From the NCBI GenBank assembly GCA_015501055.1, contig JADNYV010000656.1, forward strand, positions 1 through 18,557: 18,557 nt of DNA, in the 5' to 3' direction. The notes below the pieces were generated by a model that saw nothing but the letters and a program-made list of their open reading frames with translations, did not search any database and was not told where the DNA came from. Within the stretch, counting starts at the first letter, position 1. Each line of letters starts with the position of its first letter. Position numbers and translations under genes: made by a program. Shown here in pieces: positions 1 to 10,301 of this stretch. This DNA is from Mucidula mucida. Lineage: Eukaryota; Basidiomycota; Agaricomycetes; Agaricales; Physalacriaceae.

Positions 1-92
1 ACTATCGGCGTAGTTTGAAGAACACCGACACAAACGAGCTATACGTCGTGGTTGAGCAGGCGGTACATCAGGAAGGCGTCAAATCAAGTTAA
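1..92 (+). CDS. 3' end of an F-box protein gene (paralogue of 6668-9152), cut by window edge
   Basis: Positions 1-92 read, in the phase that begins with 'ac', as HYRRSLKNT...VVV.QAV and end with TAA at 90-92. The last exon of the intact F-box gene (9026-9152) encodes HYRRSLKNTNTNKL...VVVQQAV and a stop at the equivalent point. About 21 of the last 30 residues agree by hand count, and the frame is open. The fragment is therefore the final exon of a second copy of that gene, lying in the same orientation about 9 kb upstream. Whether the rest of the copy is intact cannot be seen here. The similarity continues beyond the stop into non-coding DNA, so the duplication covered more than the gene. Confidence 0.85.
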   Translation, partial: YRRSLKNTDTNELYVVVEQAVHQEGVKSS

Positions 93-354
93 AAAATAGA
101 ATTCCGGGCTGTACCATCATCTCTCACATGTAGATAACTTGACAGAAGGAATGCTTTCGAGTATGTCCTTACTTTCATATACTTAAGCTGTGCAATGAAA
201 GCTCATCGATTCTGTGAGTTCTGCATTCCTTGAGTTCTGCATTATTTTTATGGTTGTTCCAATCTAACGTTCCCCACTTCGTCTCCATTGTCCGCCGGTA
301 AGTTATGGACTGCCACTGTCACCATTCCAATCTCGAGCACAGTTGGACACGCAG

Positions 355-361
355 TATAAAA
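355..361 (+). promoter_or_regulatory. TATA-box-like sequence before a relic first exon
   Basis: TATAAAA lies 42 bp before an ATG at 403. The R2 counterpart (about 9374) reads GATAAAA, so the element has decayed or diverged there. Function is an inference from position only. Confidence 0.35.
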
Positions 362-402
362 GAGCCCACGATTGAAGTGTGGGCCTCGGTTCATCCTCTC
401 CA

Positions 403-560
403 TATGCCTCCTCCAACTTATCCACTCTTCGATCACCTTGAGTTTAAGCTGAAAGACAATGTGACACGGCTGGATCCTGACCTGTTTACAGGCTCAAGCC
501 AGCTTCAATACGGGAGGCGATACTTCCCTTGCCGTACGCCGTGTTGTTCCAAAATACGTT
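403..560 (+). pseudogene. Relic first exon, unknown family (R1 copy)
   Basis: From ATG 403 the frame encodes a peptide beginning MPPPTYPLFDHLEFKLKD. The R2 copy starting at ATG 9424 reads MHPPTYPLFDHLEFRLRN and then LLTGSS..EYGRR, as here, before a stop near 9550. A weaker third version begins at ATG 12021 in R3. Conservation of the peptide rather than only the bases suggests a former protein-coding exon. No continuation can be assembled by splicing, and I do not recognise the family. Confidence 0.4.
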
Positions 561-2588
561 GGGCCCAACAATGGGACTGGGATTGGCACCTATCTGCGCG
601 GCGAGGGCGAAAGCTTCCGGCACTTCATGCGCCCCATCCTTTCTTCTTCACTCTTCGCCGGACAAACCCTAAACGATCACCAAATGCGCTGTCCATCCTT
701 CATGTTCAGACCCAGCACGCGTACTTTGGCCCCGTTTCTCATGGGACAGTGTCCGTTGTGCAACATCTTTGAACTTGAAACCATACACTCAGGTTGCCAT
801 TAGACCACCATCATCACCATGGACGCTGCCACCACTACATCCGAGGCTACCGCCTCCTATCTCAATATCTGGCCCTCAACCTCATGTTGTTCATGATTAC
901 CACCTTCACCTACGGGCTTGTCATCGTCAGGCGACATTTGGCCTCCGCTCTCTGGCCTTCCAAGATCGCTCGGTCCACGATCGAGCGCTGTGACATTACC
1001 GGGGACTACATCCACAATAACTATGCCTGGGACAGTCTTATGGTCGCTTATATTCCCCGCATTTGACTGCCCACTTCGCCTCTGCGAGTTCGGCCTGGCC
1101 CAATACACCCGTGCCTCTGCGCCACCTTTACAACCCACTTCGCCTCTGACAGTGTAGTCGGGTTTGCGCCTCTGCGCCCCTTCATAACCATATTGCATCG
1201 GTCCGCGCCTTCGCGCCGTCTCACGATAGCCACGACCGTGTATTGCCACCAGCGCCGTCTTGGTCCATCCATAGCAACCATCTCCAGATTTCATCTTTGC
1301 TACGAGTGCACGACTTGTCTTTCTGCGGCCAATTTTACCGCCTCCCGCTCACAAGCCAACAGATCGAGCAATTTATCCGTCACCAAAAACCAGGAATGCT
1401 CCAATCCAGCTTTGTGCTCCGGGCACCCTCTGGCTCTGAATCAGCTGTGACGAGCCGATCGCATTCATTTCATACTCATACTCATACTCATACTTTCACG
1501 AGTGCCTCAGCGCAATGACCGACTTTTCAGGCTCTGTGGTCTTGTCGTTGAATCTCCCGCCGAGCACGCAATCCTGGTTTGTGGTGCTGACTCGCTCTGT
1601 ACCGCCACCATGGCTCTCCTCGACCCAAAACCCCCTCACCTCAATCTGGCCCAGGCTAATTTGACTAACAACGTCGGCGCCCCGGTGCTTCTGCGTGCAC
1701 TCATCTTCTTTTTTGGACCCCCTCTTTGGTTTCTTGTTTTCTCCTGCTCGTAGCGAGGGCGACCGACTATAGGTCGGTATTCAAGAAGTATGTTCTCTGA
1801 TCCAGTGGCCAGAGGTCCGTTGGGACCTTCTCAAATGCGGAGATATCCCTGCGGGTGCTCAGTCACTGGGTGGAAATCGGGTCTCGCCCGCCAGAACATT
1901 ACCACACATGGCCGTTCCTCATGGGGACCTTGTGCCGGTCTACCTACCTACCTACCTTGGTGCCGAGGAAATCACAGTGCTGGAACCTGAGCTTGAACAA
2001 CACTTCCCCAGATACGTTGAGACACAATGATGGGACTTTCAAGCAGCGAGGGCGAGATAGACTGGAGAGCCTCCTGCACTTCATGTCCTCGAAGCCTTTT
2101 GCGCCCTAGGAGATCCAATCTCTCAATACGTTGATTTCTCCATCATGATGATTCCGAGTATGTTCCCTTTGTGCTGATATTGTTGTCCATTCGCGTGGTA
2201 TGTCACATCGTGCACCAAGACTGACCAAGTGACGGACCAGCACAACCTCGTATCCACTGTCAAATCCCTTGAACTCGTATCAGGTCATCCAGCAACACGC
2301 ACCTCAATCTATTCTTGACCAATCCCTCCGAAGCCCAGGCGTGGTATGTGTTCTCGTGCACGTTCCACTGCTCATCGCCTCTTTTCTTATTCCAGATCTC
2401 TTGGACTCCTGTCATTCACTGGGCTCACTTCGATGCGCGAGAGGGAACGAAGGCACGAGGTATATTGCTCAGCTGGGTACCGAACACGACAATCTCTTTC
2501 CAGGCTTTGACGTCTCTGGAATCATCTTGATCGCTAACAAACAGCTTTACTGGAGCACGGATAGCTCTCAGCCTGAACCCAAGGTGAT
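432..2588. repeat. R1 segment bounded by an inverted 23-bp motif
   Basis: 432-454 begins ATCACCTTGAGTTTAAGCTG. The reverse complement of 2566-2588 begins ATCACCTTGGGTTCAGGCTG. The two agree at about 19 of 23 positions and face each other. The same arrangement occurs in R2 (9452-10073) and, weaker, in R3 (12055-13561). See the finding on the inverted motif. Confidence 0.45.
755..1955. other. R1-specific insertion with relic open frames and two microsatellites
   Basis: The flanking sequence in R2 is continuous at about 9730, so this stretch was gained by R1 or lost by R2. It holds a segment (about 820-1010) similar to 13135-13310 in R3: a W(P/S)S..I.R.TI.RC peptide pattern is shared. At 1471-1494 is (CATACT)4 and at 1941-1956 is (TACC)4. 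Two overlapping small frames start at ATG 1515 (48 codons) and at ATG 1611 (in GCCACCATGG, 47 codons). Neither has a recognisable product. A recurring peptide around NIWP appears near 860 and 1660 and again at 13180. Confidence 0.5.
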
Positions 2589-2689
2589 GATTTGGAGCAC
2601 CATGCAATACGATAAACAGACATGTTAAGATACCTTGGGGAAAAACAAACGTACGATGCGGCCGCCCTCGTGCCAACCAAATAGAGGGG

Positions 2690-3097
2690 TTAATGAATGC
2701 CCGTAACATGCAACGTCTGCTCGCAGATCCTATACGTCAAGGAGCGACTAAAGGAGAGTGCAAAAGCGGGGGACGCCGATGCAAGGAGTATGCAACGGAC
2801 CCAGGACGCGACCGACACCAGAAGAAACTCCACACGGCAAGGGTAGTAAGACGTCACGATATTGGAATCGTGGACAAGGTCCTTGGTGATACGATGGTTG
2901 TGGCGATAGTCTGGAGACTGATGAAGGCGCGCATACATCCAGGAGAAGATTAACGTACAATGCTGCCAACCACAGACGTTCTGGCGAGTCCCGTGTCTAG
3001 TCCATTCCAAGCCCTTCAATGCAGATGATGGGTGCAGTGACTCTTGTAGCCGGCTGATATCAACAGACCAAGGACCCATCCACGCCCTGGATGGCAA
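2690..3097 (-). pseudogene. Relic minus-strand coding sequence shared by R1 and R2 (R1 copy)
   Basis: On the minus strand this frame is open for 135 codons. It matches the frame at 11024-11320: both contain CTLIFSWMYARLH, then DYRHNHRI.KDL, then LLA.ASPA.AL.FSR.LT..C.QT. Differences between the copies are partly conservative (Y/F, S/A), which hints at past selection on a protein. The middle part is out of step between copies. No start context, splice structure or family could be recognised, so it is most likely the remnant of a gene carried by the repeat block. Confidence 0.35.
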
Positions 3098-3724
3098 TGA
3101 CCGCCTTTACCAATCGAGACCTATGGTCGCGCTTGTTGCGAACGATGAGCGCGACGGATCCCGACGAGAACAGGCGCTTGCGGTCGATGAATGAGATGAA
3201 CTGGCATCGACTGGAAGGGTGGTGACGGTCAAGCTGGCAAGATGATGGTCGGGTAACGCTTCCGCCTTGTTCACTTTTCATAAATCTTTCATCAAACCTC
3301 TCTCGTCTCAAGAAACTTTGATTGCTTTGAACTTCGACATTTGAAAGAACCTCAGCTCTCCGTAACTCTCCATCGTCTCTCCGAATCTCTATATGAAACA
3401 CGCCCACTTCTACATCTTCATTCCTTTATTTATTGCTGATACAGGAATGGAACCGCCAATTTTATGGAGCTATAGAATAGACGTCTTTACTCTTGCGTCT
3501 CAGCCAGTACGCATCTCAGCGTACTGGTCTTTACCTGAAGAAAGCCTGGGGAATATATGTCGTGGATCGCTTCACAGGAATCGAGATCTGGGAAAGTCCA
3601 CACTTAAACATTCCTCACGTTCCCTGCCCGCATCATTCAGGATGGCCATATCAGTACCGGCGATGGCGTCTTTGGATTCGATAACGTTGGGAAGAAGCAG
3701 ACCCGGCCGTAATATCTCGCGGAG

Positions 3725-4324
3725 GACACATCGCGAAAGCAATCCGTGCTAGCGCTTCGTCCACGGAGGGATTTCATACAGGATGTCAAGGAACGATCAA
3801 AACAACTTACCTCTGGCCAACGACCACCGACGTTCTCGAAGCAAGGGCAGGAGTACGAAGTGACTTTACAGCACGGAACCTATTCGCAGTGGCTTTGGTT
3901 TCCGCAGGAGTTTTCCGTGCACTATTCACCCAATTACAATCGCGTACCGAGGTTCGATGTGAACAGGTGTGTCTCTTGATTTCAGATGATGTGCCACGGT
4001 CTTATTTTGACCACCCACTTCCAGATATCTCATGCGCCGCGCGCCGAACGGTCCTGTTACAGAGCGCGTCGAGCCTAATCCGCCGATACCTATTCATATA
4101 ACGTCGAATGCGACGGAAGGGAAGCATGAGTGGGATAACATACGTATTGGGGAGGCGCTTTACAATCGTTTCCAGGTTGAGAAGTACCGATGTGAGTTAA
4201 TGCCGGTTCGTGAAACTAGCCTTCACTGATACATATCGCAGTGTACTGGTCGTTACCGACAGAGAGTATTCCAGCTCTTTTTGTTCCCACTTGTGATGCC
4301 GGCAGAGGGAGATCGACTCCCTAA
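3725..4324 (+). CDS. Three 3' exons of an unrecognised protein gene (5' part not found)
   Basis: Exons 3725-3966, 4025-4191 and 4242-4324 join in frame. The introns are 3967-4024 (58 bp, GTGTGT, TTGAC branch, CCAG) and 4192-4241 (50 bp, GTGAGT, GCAG). Both junction phases close, and the stop TAA is at 4322-4324. The product contains FIQDVKERSKQLTSGQ, a segment VHYSPNYNRVPRFDVNRYL, an N-glycosylation-type NAT and a C-terminal YWSLPTESIPALF. The start of the first exon is uncertain: the frame is blocked by TAA at 3710-3712, so an acceptor near 3724 is assumed. No upstream ATG exon could be joined. It may be a truncated gene whose 5' part was replaced by R1. Only 145 bp separate its stop from the next gene. 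Family not recognised. Confidence 0.45.
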
Positions 4325-4469
4325 CAACAGCCTCTTTTTTCCACGCTCGCCTGGGGCTTTTGTTGTTGGTCCCATCAGCCCTCGCACCCTTTCCTTTAAA
4401 TGGCTGTGATTTTCACTCCCAAACATCATTTTCTTCCCCCAACTTCGTAGGACACGGCGACTAATTCTC

Positions 4470-5977
4470 ATGTCTGAGTCGAAGGTACCGCTTATCCCTA
4501 ACGCATCGGGGAACCACAACTAACGGTTCACAGACCTACGAGTTTCTAGGCGATATTCCAACTGCCATCCGTGATCGCGCTATCAGCGACCTCAAGTCGA
4601 GTGGCGGCCTGCGTACAACATCCTTTCTTGCTGTGACTCAACCGTACGCCGAAACCACAGAGGGTCTCTTGGAGCACATCATTGCTGGACCTTGGGTCGA
4701 CGTCGATGATGCAGTGGACGATTTCATGGACCGGATCTCTGACCGCCCATTCCTCGCCGAATGTCCGCGGAACCTTCTCCTTGAGGATAATCCTGCTGGC
4801 GGGATCTTCGATATCGTGAAGAGCCCAAATATTGGACCCATGATCTCGCTGTGTAGGAACTTGCTTGTTGTCGTTCTCGCCAATCTGGACTTTACGAAAG
4901 CGTCCGAGTCTTTTCGCTCGACATTCTGGACAAGCATCCAGGCGGCTAATTTCCGGCTTCAGGCTCTGGAGATCGTGCAGTGTACTCTGAGCGCTCTGCA
5001 GCTCGGCTGGCTCATCTCTATATTTGCCAAAGAGCAGATAGACAAGCTCAGAATCTGCGGAATCGTCTTCTCCGAAGAGAATGGTGCTGTCCCTCAGGCT
5101 CTGAGGACAGCTGCTAAGCGTCCCCTCCATGTCAAAGAGCTGAACATCAGCATCATCTCATTCAACAGCGTGCATGTGTTTACTGTACTGCTAAACCTAC
5201 ACAATTCTACCTTTGGCATACATGAGCTCGATGTAGACGCCCGACACATCACACCTGCAATCATGTTAAGGATCAACGATTTCCTTCGCCACCAGCATGT
5301 CAAGATCTTATACTTTAACGTGCCTATATCGGTTACAAGTATGTCATTACTGTGCCTCGTAACCTCTCTGATTAAGTCATTGAACAGTTGAAAACCCTTA
5401 TCAGCTTCAGAATACACCAATTCGACTAACGGGCCTCAAGGAATTCCACTTCACGTGTCCAATCATGAATGGAATCTGGAACGTCGGCCTATTGACGTTG
5501 TATCGCGCAACTTTGCAGGGTTACAGAGACACCGGCCTGAATTGGATTCACCCTGGACTATACTTCTATCAGGATTACGCCTCGACAGAGGACGTTATGT
5601 ATGCACCTGTACCTGAACCGCATGAGCTATGGACGAGCATTGAGACCCTCATGGCTGCACGTCCGGACATTCGGCATTTAGTTGTCTCAGTGGGGTGGTT
5701 CTCGAAGGACAACCGTGTTCATGGGGGCCGCTTCCATCATGACGCACTTCAGGATCCTGCCAGCAGCCCGACTTTATTGCGAGACTATCACCTCGTCTCA
5801 TTAGGAAGCGAGGAGTCGAGGCGGCAGCTTCTGCGCCGAACGGTCTGGCGATTGTTCTCGAAAATGCTTCCCAGACTTGTCCCACAGAATGGACCACTAG
5901 CCCAACTCTCATTCATGACGACATGTAACGATGGGCAGGTTCCAGCCGATATCGCACCATTCTCTGGTAGTTTGTAA
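4470..5977 (+). CDS. Hypothetical protein with leucine-rich, LRR-like segments, 469 aa
   Basis: Exons 4470-4484, 4534-5338 and 5388-5977 give 1410 nt (469 aa plus TAA). The introns, 4485-4533 and 5339-5387, are both 49 bp, GT-AG, with CTAAC or CTGAT-like branch sites. The first exon codes only MSESK; it was chosen because the main frame has no other ATG close to its start and the acceptor at 4533 fits. The protein has regularly spaced leucine-rich stretches, for example LQALEIVQCTLSALQLGWL near residues 150-170 and ELNISII near 225-235, as in the LRR halves of fungal F-box proteins. I see no F-box at the N-terminus. No signal peptide or membrane helix is evident. It lies 691 bp upstream of an F-box gene in the same orientation. 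Function unknown; a substrate-recognition or binding role is only an analogy. Confidence 0.75.
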
Positions 5978-6667
5978 CATACGCAAGTCATGTACCTTTC
6001 AATAAGACCACATAGTGGGATCTTTCAAACAGTCGCATTCGAAAGTTGACTATGTTGTGCAGAACAGAACATCGCTATTGATTCGCTGATACCAAAAGGA
6101 GTTGCCTTGGAAGGCAATTTGGGATAGATTCTTGGCTACGTACTACTAGGACGTAGATGCATTACATGATCTATGTCTTTCAGGCTCCCATCCAGCAGGC
6201 GCGCGCCGCGTCTACGTCTTGACTACATGAGTACTTAACTGTACTAGTCAATCGGTCTACCGGTCTGTCAGCTTTAGATACAAATGTGCCTCTCCAGGGC
6301 CATGCAGCGATACTGCATGAATTACCGGTTATACGACGCCCTCCAACACAAAGACGTGTCGCTCGATCAACATCATGCAGCGTGGGAAGACAAGGCCAAA
6401 CAGGAATGCCCAGGCTCCTTCATCTTTCTTCCTGCTCTCACCACGTCTTCACGTATTTCAGTCCGACAAAATACTGACAGAGATCTGGATTTGGCGCGTG
6501 AGCCACGCGAATATTGGCGTAGCGCTCGTGCCGATCCACAATGCACATTGCACATCACCCATTGTTCGCCCAATGGGGGACGAGCCTTACGATCAGGTGA
6601 CCCAGTGTCCACCTCTTAATATTAGAGCCGAGGACAATGAGCTTGCTTTACCACCACCACCACGACA
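5978..6667 (+). promoter_or_regulatory. Intergenic region, presumed terminator of 4470-5977 and promoter of the F-box gene
   Basis: There is no supportable gene in this 690-bp gap. Several overlapping short frames at 6284-6713 lack conserved features and are in conflict with each other. The stretch before ATG 6668 is rich in CCACCACC triplets and in C/T, like basidiomycete 5' leaders. A small hairpin (CTACGT/ACGTAG, 6-bp stem) lies around 6136-6156. I see no clear TATA box. Confidence 0.4.
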
Positions 6668-9152
6668 ATGTCGTCTGCTCCTCCTCGTCGCTCCAACCGG
6701 ATTGCCGCCGTGAAACCTGAAGCCAAAGCAAAGCGCAAGCCAAGGGCAGCTTCAGCGAAGAAGCGCGCCCGGCCAGCGTCCCCAGACGTGGATGCCGTAG
6801 ATACAAAGGAGACGTCGCCTCCCGGAAAGCCCTGCAAGCGCGCCAAGACTATCGTCGCAGTTGAATCTTCCGAACAACGTCCCGGACGACGAGGAAAATT
6901 ACAGCAGATCACCGACACACCTCTCGACATTCTTTCCGAGGTTTGGATCATTCCCCGTTACACGTCATTGTCTTGGACATCAGGTCACTTTAGATTTTCT
7001 CGTACTTGCAGCCTCTCGATCTCCTGCACATGAGTCGCACGACAAAAACGCTGCGCACGTATCTCATGACCAAGGAGAACGCCTTTATCTGGAGACGCGC
7101 GCGTTTGGGAGTCGAAGGTCTCCCGCCTATGATTGAAGACTTAAGCGAGCCGTTATATGCGAATCTTCTATTCGATAAACATTGCCATGTACGTGCTCCA
7201 GTCATCGATAAGCGTTTGTGTGTCCTTAATTTCTTCTCAGAACTGTTTGAAGACACCGACCAAGTACATTCAGTGGCAATCACGAACGCGACTCTGCAAG
7301 GACTGTTTTGGGAAAGGGACGATGTACGTGCAGCCAGCCTCTCATTAATATTTACTCATTCCTTGAAGCATGGGAACGATAGACCAACTTATACGGTATG
7401 GGCTCATAGACTCACCCAGATCTCGAGACGTACTGGCAGTTACTCCGCATTTCAGGCATTTAACCTGTATGTAGTTTGGTTCTCAGCTTTTCTTGATGAT
7501 TGACCTATACGCTCAGACGCTTCTCATATCTCGTGCTACGACATAAGCGCATTCAAAAAGCTAGTCGAGGAGAGTGCACCGTTTCAGTACGGACTGCCCC
7601 AGTACAATGCATGGCTTGCGCAGAAGCAAAAGGAGCACAAGGATCTTTCCAAGGTGAGCTCCATTGAATGCCTTGTGCGTCTGCTCAATTGCTGTTTCAG
7701 TCCTGCGAAGAATACGAGGAATGGGTGATATTGAGAACGGAGTCCCGTGCGGCAGAGCTAGATTCTCTTCGTCGTGCAAGGCTTGAAAGGTGCGGATAGT
7801 CTCATTCGGCGTCCGGTATAAACTGACGCTGTGGCAGCATCATTGCGCGTCTGAAGGCAGATGGCTGGGACGAAGAGGTTCATCTTCCGTATACCCGCGA
7901 AGCGCTGCAAGAGCATCCGCTAGTCAAACAACCTCGGAAGCTCACAAATCGAAGTGCGTCTCTTTGTGTCGATCCCAGCTTCACGATAAGCTTACCGCAT
8001 GTCAGGTTGGGCCACTATCAATCCCGCTCTCACCGAGATCATGTCCCATATCCGCGCCGACCTGTTGATAAAACGGAAGCATGAGCTTGCCATTTCCGAG
8101 CGGATCCATATTGTGGAGAGGCTCGTCATTACCATTTTCGCGTCATTGCCAGAAACGCCGCACCACCCACCTCCCTCTGCGCTTTGCGTCCATCAACCGT
8201 TTGTATATATCATCATGAACACGCCGGCACCTGCTGAATACGCGACGCCCAAACTCAAGGAAGCGCTCGACTTGGAGACCGTCCTGGCAATATGCGCCGA
8301 GTGGAGAGAGGAACAAGAGAAACGTCTATTAGCAATGCTCCGCAGTACAAAAGGGCGCAGTACCGATCTCTCCTTGGTCGTCAACGCCTTCACCTGTGAC
8401 GAGTGCAGCAATTCCACCCCGAGTGTCCTCCATTATCCACACTTTGCTTCGCACGAGTGTTTCTATTCTACCGAAGACGTCGGGGACACGAAGGTCGCGG
8501 TATGGACCGGGAAGGGCATCAAGACCCTCGAAAAGGCCGTCTACACCAGATGCCAAGAGTTCGTCAGGATGTGTGGGCTCGACCCGGACACTGCGACCGC
8601 GGCGGATATGGATGGCGCTGATGTGCTTTTGCATTGTGAGGAATGCGATGGCAGGCGGACATTGGTAAATGATATGAAGCTGTTTGAGTTGATGCGCTGG
8701 CGTACGGCGATGGTAAGGATTCCATTTCCATTTCATGAACATCGTTATCTCATTCTTGTGGTAGAACCATCACCACATCGGGAAGGTGTCTCGTGTTGAT
8801 GACGCCGAGGTTATGGCCTTGGGCCGTGCGGAGGAACGAAGCGTGTTGGAGGAAGATCTAGCGTACGACTCGGAGCCTCCGCAGGGGTCAACTCATCGAC
8901 AGACTTTTGTCTGCGTCCATTGTGATGTCGCGGAGACCTCAAGGGCTGCTCGCGCTGAACATCTTCGTTCTGTGTCAGTTCATTTTTGCCCTCAACTCAT
9001 GATGTCGGTGCTGATTCTTTTCCAGACATGAGATAGGCGGCGAGCCTAATATTGTGGACCACTATCGGCGTAGTTTGAAGAACACGAACACAAACAAGCT
9101 CTCGGTTGTAGTTCAGCAGGCGGTACGTCAAGATGAAGTCGTCCAGTCTTAG
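6668..9152 (+). CDS. F-box domain protein with CxxC zinc-binding-like clusters, 677 aa
   Basis: Exons 6668-6940, 6994-7188, 7241-7323, 7369-7466, 7517-7653, 7701-7789, 7838-7953, 8006-8712, 8765-8973 and 9026-9152 total 2034 nt with every phase closing. Introns are 45-53 bp. Residues 1-80 are basic and disordered, with nuclear-localisation-like runs (KRKPR, KKRARP). The F-box spans an exon junction: TPLDILSE (to 91) then IFSYLQPLDLLHMSRTTKTLR. C155/C158 and C175/C178 form a CxxC...CxxC pair. A central charged part (EEYEEWVILRTESRAAELD, then LIKRKHELAISERIHIVER) is helical. Further clusters are TCDEC (about 460), HCEEC (about 540) and a C2H2-like VCVHC...HLRSVH near 616-640. F-box proteins recruit substrates to SCF ubiquitin ligases; the substrate is unknown. 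This layout recurs in a large Agaricomycete family. A paralogue ends at position 92. Confidence 0.9.
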
Positions 9153-9423
9153 AAGGAATATATAACTCCGGGCTGTAACATATATATAAATGACTTTCCA
9201 GCCCTGACTGTGCAATGAAATCCCATTGATTTTGATCACATTCTTTGCGTTCTGCATTCTTTCGATGGTTGTTCCGATCTCTAACGTTCCCACTTTGTCT
9301 CCATTGTCCGCCGGAAACATCAACACTGTCACCATTCGGTCCATTCCTCGAGCCACAGAATGGACATACAGGATAAAAGAGTTCTCGATTGAAGTGTGAA
9401 CCTCAGTTTCCTCCGACGACGAT

Positions 9424-9552
9424 ATGCATCCTCCAACTTATCCACTCTTCGATCACCTTGAGTTCAGGCTGAGAAACAGTGTCACACTGTATCCTGAACT
9501 GCTTACAGGCTCAAGCCACTTTGAATACGGGAGGCGGCACTTCTCGTCGTAA
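9424..9552 (+). pseudogene. Relic first exon, unknown family (R2 copy)
   Basis: ATG 9424 opens a frame beginning MHPPTYPLFDHLEFRLRN and ending at a stop near 9552. It matches the R1 copy at 403 residue by residue in its first half. Later pieces of the two blocks also share short peptides (KQLY.STDSSQPEPKVMI at about 2541 and 10024), but no spliced gene can be joined from them. Confidence 0.4.
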
Positions 9553-10073
9553 GCCGTGTTCTTCATCTCATTCGAACAACCTTTGCTGATCGTCTGAAGA
9601 GGGCTGTCCGGACAGACCCTAAATGATCACTCGCCACTCCCGAATGATCAGAAGATGACCATCCTTCATATTCAACTCCAGAACCCCCTACTTCGGCTCT
9701 GTTTCTCATGGGACAGTATCCGTTGTACGCTGTGGAGGAAATCACAGTGCTGGATCCTGAGCTGGAATAGGGAAGAGACCCCTCCCTTTAATACACAACT
9801 ATGGGACACTCAAACGGCGAGGGCGAGATAGACTGAGCTGCTTCTTGCACTCCACGTCCTCGAAGTCCCGTGATGTTGTTGTCATCCTGTCATTCGACCT
9901 CACTTCGCTGCTTTCCCTCTTCAGGCGAGCTCAGAACCATAAATTCACACGACAACCTCTTTCCGTACGCTCTCCCATCCTCTAGTGCGTCCTAATCGCT
10001 ACCGTACAGGGTTGCGCAGCAGCAAACAACTTTACCTGAGCACGGATAGCTCTCAGCCTGAACCCAAGGTGAT
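9452..10073. repeat. R2 segment bounded by an inverted 23-bp motif
   Basis: 9452-9474 and the reverse complement of 10051-10073 agree at 22 of 23 positions; the only difference is A against G at the tenth base. Each copy begins ATCACCTTG and ends CAGGCTGAGA. Between them is about 580 bp with no gene. Of the three such pairs in the window this is the best preserved and the shortest. Confidence 0.6.
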
Positions 10074-10301
10074 GATTTTGAGGATGATAAATAGACGTGT
10101 CGGAAGCTACACTGCACAAAAACATGTAATCGTATCACGAATTCCTGCCCTAGTACCAGAGTCCGAGTAGCCTTGAAACCGGTGTTATTAGTATTACCTC
10201 TACAAAACTTACAGGTAGTAATGACAAAATCAATCCCAAGCCATAGATCATACGCACACCGATCAATTCCTCAGAATATCAGCCACGATCCCTACAGAGA
10301 C

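Larger units (their letters stand above)
93..3490. repeat. Repeat block R1 (degenerate; partner of R2 at 9153-11985)
   Basis: This gene-poor stretch aligns in pieces with 9153-11985 in the same order and orientation. Anchors are 185-350 with 9205-9345, 345-755 with 9345-9730, 1957-2100 with 9731-9875, 2535-2600 with 10015-10080, 2700-2970 with 11045-11310, and 3090-3480 with 11450-11970. The strongest match is a stretch around 2920-2953 and 11260-11292 that is almost identical. R1 has about 1.2 kb (755-1955) that R2 lacks, and R2 has about 0.95 kb that R1 lacks. Short open frames are broken throughout. It starts directly behind an F-box gene end, as R2 does. Confidence 0.75.

Noticed and set aside
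305..772. 155-codon plus-strand frame as a gene
   Set aside because: Only the part from 403 is conserved in R2, and R2 has a stop where this frame continues; treated as a relic exon.
1611..1753. Small protein from ATG in a strong GCCACCATGG context
   Set aside because: 47 codons, hydrophobic end, no homologous frame in R2 or R3; a good start context alone is not evidence.
93..3490. LTR retrotransposon or CRISPR-like array
   Set aside because: No long terminal direct repeats, primer-binding site, reverse transcriptase motifs or regularly spaced short repeats; R1 and R2 are diverged copies of a mixed block.
3746..4101. Alternative frame through 3700-4100 (ending in RRYLFI)
   Set aside because: It is open by chance through the intron 3967-4024; the other frame has intron-consistent phases and better codon use.
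4546..5130. 194-codon open frame on the minus strand
   Set aside because: It lies antisense to exon 2 of the 4470-5977 gene, which has matching introns and phases; no independent support.
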